Positions 56,480 to 64,000 of a DNA stretch of 64,000 bases are shown piece by piece. Numbering within the stretch: the first letter of the stretch is position 1; the number at the start of each line of letters is the position of its first letter. The notes under the pieces were generated by a model. It did not search any database. It saw nothing but the letters and a program-made list of their open reading frames with translations, and was not told the DNA's origin. A program made the translations under genes and the position numbers. The stretch comes from Buxus sempervirens. Its lineage: Eukaryota > Streptophyta > Magnoliopsida > Buxales > Buxaceae. The stretch covers positions 11,650,858 to 11,714,857 of the forward strand of contig OX387190.1 in the NCBI GenBank assembly GCA_947561395.2. The letters are read 5' to 3'.

Positions 56480-56815
56480 GAATTTAGGTTCACGATCCAC
56501 AATGCCTCAAAGCACGTGGTGAACTTAGTTCACGATCCCCATAACTCATATTTGTGGTGGATGGTTCACGATCCCCCTATTAGGGTGAACAACAATCCAC
56601 GATCCACAAATATCCAGATTTGTGGTGGATGCATGTTCACGATCCCCCGCTAGGGTGAACAACAGTTCACGATCCCCAACTGAGGTGAATAGCAATCCCA
56701 GTCCACAGATACCCATGTTTGTGGTGGATGCAGATTCACGATCCCTCGCTATGGTGAACACTAGTTCACGATCCCCAGTCGAGGTGAACAACAATCCCAG
56801 TCCACATAACATTCA
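56480..56815. repeat. GTTCAC...GTGAAC hairpin repeats in LTR B8
   Basis: Repeated GTTCACGATCCCC followed 5-10 bases later by GGTGAAC, interleaved with TTTGTGGTGGATG and ATCCCAGTCCACA blocks. Stem GTTCAC/GTGAAC around GATCCCC-containing loops in about six units. Confidence 0.75.
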
Positions 56816-56949
56816 ACCATAGGCCCTCGGCCCTTTTTCAAACTAACAGGAAGCCTCAGCTTCATAATTAAAACACCATCAGTCACAACTAAAGTTAAAG
56901 AATCCACCACACAAATTTTCATTATCAATATAAAACCCCTTTTGCATTA

Positions 56950-57680
56950 CTGCCACTAACAGTTATTAACAGCAACTAATCTCGGCGTCTTCTTGCAACC
57001 AATTACTAACAGTTATTAACAACAATTCATTTTCAAGTTACTAACAACAATTAATCTAGGCATCATATTGCAACCGATTACTAACAATTACTAACAGTAA
57101 TTCATTAAAAGTAATTACTAACAGTGAATTAACCAATTACCAACAGTCTTACCCCAACGGAGTTACCAATTCCTAACAGCAATTCCTAACAGTTACCAAT
57201 TCCTAACAGCAATGAAGTTACTAATTCCTAATAGCAATTAACCAATGAAATTACCAATTCCTAACAGCAATTTCCAACAGAAATTCCTAATAGCAATGGA
57301 GTTGCCAATTCCTAACAGTTACCAATTCCTAACAGCAATGGAGTTACTAATTCCTAATAGCAATTAACCAATGAAATTTCCAATTTCTAACAGCAATTTC
57401 CAATAGAAATTCCAAATAGCAATGGAGTTACCCATTACCAACAGTCCTACAATCAGTTACTAACAGTTGTTTACCAACAATAATTTAATAACAATAATTT
57501 ACTCATTACCAACAATCCTACACCGATGGAGTTACCAATTCCTAACAGAAATTACTTTCCTAATCAATTCTTACACCATCAACAACTAATTACCTCAACA
57601 GCAACTAATTACTAACAATTACTTTACCAATTACACCAACAGCAACTACCTTGGTATTTTCCTACAATCAGTTGCTAACA
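56950..57680. repeat. Degenerate CTAACAG minisatellite in LTR B8
   Basis: Dozens of variants of TTACCAATTCCTAACAGCAA of varying length. Low complexity, no coding frame. Confidence 0.75.
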
Positions 57681-59461
57681 GATTCGAATAACCAATATTA
57701 TCAATTAATGCTTCACAGATCAGAGGGCATACAAGAGAGGACCTGAGCTCTCTATCAGGAAACAAGATACTCTGATAGGGGAAAATAAGTAAACAGCCAA
57801 CACAAACTAAACTGTATAACCGTTTCATAACTCAAATTTTCTGATTTATATAACCAAATTCGACTCATGCTAAACCCCTATCGAAAAACAACAGCAATAA
57901 ATTAACATAACCTCGTACTCAACCAACTGAAACCATTATCATGCTCAAACCACAGCAATCGAGTTCTCAACCAGGGAAACCCCCTACGCCTAGCGACTGA
58001 TGCTTTTGGTTGCTCAGACCAAACGACCCAAACACCTTTAGCAAATAACCAGAAATTTACAGTTGTAACTCAGGTGTAAAATAAAATCTAAACCTACACT
58101 TTAAAGCAATTCGAAATCAGCTGATGGTGTTAATTTGGAGTTGCTGCCAGATTTACTTACGGTGTAAAATCTAATTAACTATTAGCACCAACTAAAATAC
58201 ACCTGATATGGCAACCTCCGATTGGACTTTTCTTTTGCAACAGAGAAATAACAACAGAAATTAGAAATCCCTCGAAACCCCAACAATAAGCGATTGAGCA
58301 ACCAGAAAATCATCGAAACCCCAACAGAAATAGACCAAGACAGAAATCCATCGAAACCCAACAGAAATAGACCAAGACAGAAATCCATCTAAACCCCAAC
58401 AGAATCAATCAACTCATGCTCAATCGACCAATATCAATCAACCAACAGTAGTCAACCCAATTTCGAAAGCAACCAACAGCAATTGATAGACAAACAGAAA
58501 TAATTAGAAAACAATAACAATCAATCAAATAGAGGAAACCGTGCTACTTACCTGGAATCAAACAATCCACACGCCCAAACAGACCCAGTCGCCCAAAACA
58601 GAACCCTTCTCCTCTTCTTCTCTTCTCCTTTTCTTCTCCTTTCCTCTTCTTCTTCTTCCTCTTTTTTTTTTTCTTTCTCCTCTGCGGCTAAACCCCTAAC
58701 GAATTGCTTCCCTTCTTCTTCTTCTTCCTCTCTTCCTTCTCCTCCGTCCCCCTTGTTTCGTTCCTTCTAACCCTAACGAACCCAAACAAAAACCCCCCAA
58801 TTGACAAAAACGAGATTGGCTTTTGTTTTGTTTTGTTTTTTTTTTTTACTTGAACCATGAACCATTGGTCCATTGAACCAAAACCCCTTTAACCCACTAA
58901 TCGAACCAACCAATTAAACCAAATGGTTTGATTCAAATTTAATTCTCTATAGTTTTTTTCCTAAACCTATTAATTAATTTTAATTTTAATTTAATTTTTT
59001 TTTCAAAATTCAATGGTCTTACACTTCGATATCTCATGATCGGACGGTCAGATCTGCGTCTAATTCTGGATTTCCACTAATTAGATCATCCCCTACAATA
59101 ATAAAATATTTCCATCAATTATAACTCTCAAGAATATTATTTATTAATTTATTTTATTATTTAAGGAAAATTCGGGGTTTTACAGTTAGTAAGTACCATC
59201 AGCATGCAGCACCGAAATCAATACATGGAGTGATCACTTATCCACATGTACAAGAAATCACCAGACATAGGACCTTCCAGAGCAAACTAACTTGCAAAGG
59301 AAGTGTGCTCGCGCCAGGGAGTAACTCAACCCAAAAGAAATACCCCTTAGCTGTCTAGCATATCCTATGGATCCATATTCAGCTATGCCCACTAGACAAT
59401 ACCACGAGAAACCAACACACAGGAGGGCACAACTACTGTATGAGGCATACACACCTTTACT

Positions 59462-59528
59462 GTAAAGGATTACACATCTTTACGTAGAGGATTACACATC
59501 TCTACAACAGAGGATTACCCATCTCTGT
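59462..59528. repeat. Three hairpins with constant loop in LTR B5
   Basis: Loop GATTACACAT (third: GATTACCCAT) in stems GTAAAG/CTTTAC (59462-59483), GTAGAG/CTCTAC (59484-59505) and ACAGAG/CTCTGT (59507-59528). All stems are perfect 6-bp pairs of different sequence. Confidence 0.9.
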
Positions 59529-61476
59529 CGTAAAGGATAGTATCAACTCAACCACAGGAAGCAGTATCACTCAACCGTAAAAGAAAACCGAATAACATCA
59601 TACCACAATCCAATCCATAAACATATCCAAAAATTCATGTCATAATCAACATATCAGGTTTCCATGTGAAAATCCAAGACTCAATTTCCATAACCAAAAT
59701 AAAGCCTTTTGCGAGGTAACATATGCAATTTCTCAAAATGTATCCAAATTAGAATTTTAAACTTAACTCATTGGAAAACAGAATTATTAGAATTCTAGGA
59801 AATTAGCATTCACATTTCTAAGCACAAGCACAATTCTTCATGTCTTGTCTAAAGATTCCTTAAGTATCTGCTTATTAAATTCCAAGTTCCCATAATTAAT
59901 ACCTAAGATGGCAACTATTCCAATTTTCTGTATTTTTAATTTCCAGCACATTCCACAGATCCAAAAACATAGTTTAGAAGATGATTTTAACACATGAATA
60001 CAAGTTGGTATTATCCATAAGCACTGTTTACTATATTTTGGCCTTTTTATACGCTCACCTATATTTATGATTTCAAATTAATTGGTTTATTTCCAATTTA
60101 AATTTAGTAAATTTCTACTCCTCAATTTAGTTCTTATAAAGGTATTAGAATAATTATATTACTAGAAAAATTATCAAACATCTTTCCGCATTTGAAAAAT
60201 CCTAATTTTTGGGTTTTTTGAGTATGGGCGCCTACCTCAGATCACCTAGGCGCCCCTAAGCGCTAGTGTAATTCCGGATAATTTTTCCCAGACATAACAA
60301 GTTCTAATTTTTGGGCTTTTTCTTTGGGTTTAATTGATCTAAATTAATTCCCTAACATCCTAAATCATGCCTACAATACTCAAGATTATTTTGCACCAAT
60401 TATTTACCATCCTATAATTATCTACATGATCAAATCTAGATTTCTTCAATACTTTTGTGAAATTCTTCAAGAATACAAAACTCTATGAATAAGATCAAAT
60501 GATTCCTTGTAAATTCATTATCGCCTAATCAGATCAAACCATATTAAATCACAAAAACCAAAACCATGTAATTCCTCCAGTTTTCAAGGATTGCTACTTG
60601 CCTTATACGCTAAATCCATCTTCTTTTTTTTAGAATCCGAATCTGGGCTGAACTTATGCTCCTGTTCGCATCAAGTTAGAGTTCTCCAAACCAGATCTCT
60701 ACCGTTCAGATTGTAGTTCTACCAGTCGTGAATCAAACCTCCAAATTTGAGGACATTCCAACGGCTGGATTTTCCCCGGTTATCGTTTGAAGGTGGCTGG
60801 TCGGACATCTCTGCAACAGCCTTTTTCTCCTCTTCCATCTCACTTTTCTCTCATTCTATTTCACACGAAATTTCTCTCTCTTAAGCCCTTCCTCTAATAT
60901 TTATACTAAACTGGAAAAGTCCTAAACTAATCCCTAATAAGCTCTTTTAATTGGGCTAACCCTAGAGTGGTCTAATTAAAGTCTAACACCTTCTAATTAA
61001 TTCCTACTTTTTCTCCACCTTCTAATTTTCTACCAATACTATACTAATTAAATTTCTTACTATATAAACTCGTCCTTTTAACTTATTCTCATGCATATCA
61101 CTCACTTAATTCCTAAATATCACCCAGCACCCAATTAAGTTGCTTTTTCTCCCAATTAAGGCCCGTAATTACCTAATTACCCATTTTCTTCTTTTATGCT
61201 TTAATTATCACTATTTTATTTCTAATTTGCCTTAATAAATTATTTCCTTATATTTTCTAATTCTAATTATTATTTAATAACTTATTTCATAAATTACCCT
61301 TTCTGAAAATTACCAAAATACCCTTTTAGTTTAATTCCCTTAAAAATTCTCCTTTATTTACTAATTATTATTTATTTGAATTACTAATCCTATAAATTTT
61401 ACTTTTTATTTTAATTATAATTTAAACTCATATTTTTCTTTTATTTATTTATTTTGTGAAAATTTGGGGTCTTACA

Positions 61477-63091
61477 TCCTACCCGCCTAATAAAAATTTT
61501 GACCTCGAAATTTAAAACAACCTTCTTTAATGTTCAGTTCAGAACAAAATTCCAACAATTCAAAATAATTCAAAATTTCCCTCATTTCAATTTCATTTCT
61601 CAAAATATAATTTAACTTAAAAAATACTGTAGAAGAAGTCCACAAATCTCCTATCATCAATCTGTACATATAAACGCGTCCGCTTATATGCAAGTTTGAG
61701 AAGAAAATTGCAGATTCCTTCTAGTTTAACTTGTATCAAAATACCGTATTCACAATACATATTTACACACGCCCTTTTCATACTAATATATATCCCATAT
61801 TGCATAAAGATTTACACTCAGGTGCAGTTCCACATTGTACATTGCTTCACCACACCTTGGGCATGCCCTAATGCAATTGGTTCAACAAGCAACAACCAAT
61901 ACTAAACAATAATAATTTATTTATGCATCCATCCTTAGACATAAATATAAGATCAAATATATCACCATATATAATTCACCAATTAATTCAAATCATGCAT
62001 CTGTGAATAGTTAGTTTTATCAAAACAAACGGTGTGCACTTCGGAAATTTCTTGAATTGTCTTTTACTAATCTTATTTTATTATTCCTGATAAAATTTAA
62101 ATTTTTCCTATACTTTTTACTTCACAATTAATAAAGCCTAAATTTGCGTATACTATATATATATATATATATATATATTTTCTTGTTATTATAACCTGCC
62201 TAGGCTATTTTACAATATTTATTTCTATCATCCATGTATTATTATTCGATTTGCTTTTTATTATTTTCTAAACAAAACTGGTCGCTCAACACCCTGACCA
62301 GAGGGCGCTTAGGTGACTGTCCTGGGTTTAAAACCCAAGTCATGTGCTAACTAGGGTCGAATAGGCGCTCACTTATAAAGTTTTAGAAAAATTCATTTAA
62401 ACGCATGCTCAAACTCATTTTCCACTTGCGCTCACTTCCTCTTGCTAGTGCTCGGTCATCCTCACCTACGCTCACCCACGCTCACCTCTCTTCTTCTCGA
62501 CATTCTCCTATTCATCCTCAGTCGATCATCACTCACAGGTATGTCTCTCCTCTTCTACTCATCTCTTGTAGTAGCACAAATTTTTTTTCTCCATTGTAGG
62601 TCGACGGCTAGGTCTTGATTTCTCAAAATTTTTGATTTAAAGCTCAAATCTTTGGGCATTTTGTTAAAGTTTGTTTCTTCACCTTCTAAATACTTCATAT
62701 TGTTAATTTGAACTAGTTTTTGTTGAAGCTTTGGCCAGTTTTTGCATTTGTGTTAAGCTTCCCAAATCTGGTCGCGGCAGGCAAAAGGGCGCCAACCTAA
62801 TTGGCCTAAGTGGCTTTGAGCGTCCATGGACGCTGGCCTGATTTTTTTCAATTTTTGTTTCCCCTTTTTATTTCTTCCAAATGGTTTTCCATTTAGGGTT
62901 TATTTTAGCATTTTTCTAGTCTATTATTGCACACTTTTACCCTAGTTTATGTTTCTTAAATTTTGTTAATTATATTGGTCGATATGCATACTTAATTGCT
63001 AACCTATTCTTTGTTTATTTTGTGTGTTTTCTTATTTTCCTTTTTATTTTCTTTATTCTATATTCTCATTCCTTTTTATTCCAAATCCTAG
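61477..63091. other. Internal 3' region of the minus-strand family B element
   Basis: Starts with the presumed PPT (61477-61488). No gag-pol reading frame is detectable on the minus strand. Plus-strand signals point to an antisense gene: CpG-rich motif patches at about 62280-62370 and 62770-62835, TATA CTTATAAAG at 62372-62380, donor-like CACAG|GTATGTC near 62537 and acceptor-like AATCCTAG at 63090-63091 immediately before an ATG. Confidence 0.5.
62154..62179. repeat. (AT)n microsatellite
   Basis: Thirteen or so AT dinucleotides in a row. Confidence 0.95.
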
Positions 63092-63405
63092 ATGGCTAGG
63101 ACTTCTGTTGGTAATCCCTCTAAGAGGGCTAGGGTTGATCTTAGGGATGTCAGATTTTACTCTGACAAAGAGGAGTTATATGAAGAGCATTTCAGTGGTA
63201 GGACGATCCTCTTAGAGAGGAGCGTTAGATTTGAGGACTTTGCTTCTTCCACCCAGAGTCTTTTTTAGGAGAGAGGGTGGCTATCCCTCTTTAGTGACTT
63301 TGCTCCCACCTACGAGGATCTGGTTAGAGAGTTCTATAGTAATGTTCATGAGATCTCCCCCGACCGTACTTCATTCCATGTATACATCAGGGGCACTAGG
63401 TTTTT
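63092..63405 (+). pseudogene. Extra-ORF fragment related to the copia 48278 ORF
   Basis: ATG 63092 gives MARTSVGNPSKRARVD, then GRTILLERSVRFEDF, an in-frame TAG at 63266-63268, then EDLVREFYSNVHE and VYIRGTRFFV before a new LTR cuts the frame at 63406. ILLER, DLVREFY and RG match the order and spacing of PLLLER, DLVREFY and VRG in the copia ORF, so both carry the same domain. It is antisense to the surrounding minus-strand element, an arrangement known for extra ORFs of some plant Ty3/gypsy elements. Confidence 0.72.
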
Positions 63406-64000
63406 TGTCATGCCCCAGAACAAGGTCTGCCCTTCCAAGGCACAACCCGTTCTAGACCGTGGCAAGTGGGTCATTCTACTTGATAAAATACGAAGGAATT
63501 AAAACTCTTTCCTAACAAGTGCAAGTGATAAGAAAATTCATGTTGTACATATCAAAAGTGTTTTCTATATATAAAAGAAATGTAATAAAACACAAGTTTG
63601 ATTACAAAATGATGGGTGACTACATCACTCATCTCAAAATACAAGGTGTACAATTCAAAATAAACTATACATGTACAAATAAGAAATAAACCTAAGGCCT
63701 ATAGACATCTGCCTTTCAACACCCAAAGGCTTTCCCTTCGCCTCTATTCCCTATCCCGGTCCTTCACACCGGACGATGATGGATCTGAAAAACAAGATAA
63801 AAAGCAACTGTGAGACGAATGTCTGAGTAAGCAACACATGTGGCTAGTTGAAATATTGCAAAAACAACAGCAACATAGTGTCATTTAACAAGTGCATGCA
63901 TGTGCCTATGTGTACAGGTCAGCTATTCATAACAAGCATATATCATTTGTTCATTATACTTGACCTCTTAGATTTCCAAGCTTGTACGTGGGATGCTAGT
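63406..64000 (-). mobile_element. Family B-like LTR, partial at window edge
   Basis: Plus-strand start TGTCATGCCCCAGAACAAGG, interrupting the extra ORF. Acceptor-like GTTTTTCAG on the minus strand at 63785-63786 and GTGAGACGAATGTCTGAGTA, resembling GTGAGATACGAATATCCCAG near the same place in B2 and B6. The right end is outside the window. Confidence 0.65.

Larger units (their letters stand above)
55479..59023 (-). mobile_element. Divergent family B-like solo LTR B8
   Basis: Plus-strand termini TGTAGCACCCCGGAACCAGG...AATGGTCTTACA. TSD CTTCG is perfect (55474-55478, 59024-59028). On the minus strand: donor-like CCAG|GTAAGTAGCAC at 58550-58551, acceptor TTTTGTTTTCAG at 55919-55920, then a frame ending EYRPEDYFYPG and stop. 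The A/G-rich leader is at about 58600-58750 and the intron about 2.6 kb. It is packed with short repeats. Confidence 0.9.
27975..59184 (-). mobile_element. Family B solo LTR B6, host of copia element and two solo LTRs
   Basis: Left end TGTAACGCCCCGAACCCGGG, right end ATTCGGGGTTTTACA. TSD GTTAG is perfect (27970-27974, 59185-59189). Removing 28154-51165, 51906-54237 and 55479-59023 with their TSDs leaves 2,306 bp, close to B2 (2,323) and B7 (2,332). Donor-like AG|GTAGGTGAC at 55197-55198, acceptor-like TTTTTTAG at 51451-51452; intron about 1.41 kb net of the insertion. Confidence 0.92.
27244..61476 (-). mobile_element. Family B LTR B5: 3' LTR of a minus-strand element, with nested insertions
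   Basis: Left end TGTAACGCCCCAAACCCGGG, right end TTTGGGGTCTTACA at 61476. The flanks do not form a TSD (GAATT against TCCTA). On the minus strand the right flank is purine-rich AGGCGGGTAGGA, as expected for a polypurine tract before a 3' LTR, and further upstream reads TTTCGAGGTCAAAATTTTT, a type of sequence seen at the 3' end of plant Ty3/gypsy internal regions. Removing LTR B6 and its nest leaves about 3.0 kb. The donor-like site at 60600-60601 reads AAG|GC rather than GT. Confidence 0.75.

Overview
The window looks like intergenic heterochromatin of a plant nuclear genome, probably a eudicot. I find no convincing cellular gene in 64 kb. Nearly everything is LTR retrotransposon DNA of three families, inserted into one another up to four levels deep, plus two SINE copies and a foldback MITE. 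I read the boundaries directly from TG...CA termini and 5-bp target-site duplications (TSDs). Family names rest on recognisable Gag/Pol motifs.

Layout. 1-9354: minus-strand Tat/Ogre-like Ty3/gypsy remnant (gag fragment, leader tandem array, PBS, 5' LTR), with a family A LTR in its gag (1-2387) and a family A solo LTR in its leader (3991-6818). 9355-12659: old host DNA with two tRNA-derived SINEs and a Mutator-like MITE. 12660-24152: a family B solo LTR (minus) that took in three later solo LTRs (13082-16114, 16419-18741, 19548-22862). 24153-27243: host DNA with another family B solo LTR. 27244-61476: the 3' LTR of a minus-strand family B element. Inside it sits a family B LTR (27975-59184). 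Inside that lie a Sirevirus-type Ty1/copia element (28154-51165) and two solo LTRs (51906-54237, 55479-59023). The copia 5' LTR is split by a gag-only Ty3/gypsy element (28391-41030). 61477-64000: internal end of the outer family B element, a broken plus-strand extra ORF, and the start of another family B-like LTR.

Coding content. The 796-codon gag of the gypsy element (33656-36046) and a 424-aa extra ORF in the env position of the copia element (48278-49552) are open. The copia gag-pol is broken by two TGA codons and two frameshifts. Two fragments (gag at 2388-2642, extra ORF at 63092-63405) are pseudogenes.

Unexpected structure. (i) Four family A LTRs carry two clusters of short dyads, one upstream of the TATA box and one about 0.75-1.0 kb downstream. 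The dyad core changes between LTRs but matches between the two clusters of one LTR. (ii) Several unrelated LTRs and leaders carry arrays of hairpins with a constant loop and covarying stems. LTR pairs of both nested elements differ in length by exactly whole hairpin units (55 bp and 69 bp). (iii) Family B LTRs appear to contain a complete intron inside the LTR, followed in some copies by a short reading frame whose third codon positions vary while the peptide is kept. (iv) The copia extra ORF has its own TATA box, with dyads upstream that resemble those of the LTR promoter. All of this was read by eye and needs computation to confirm.
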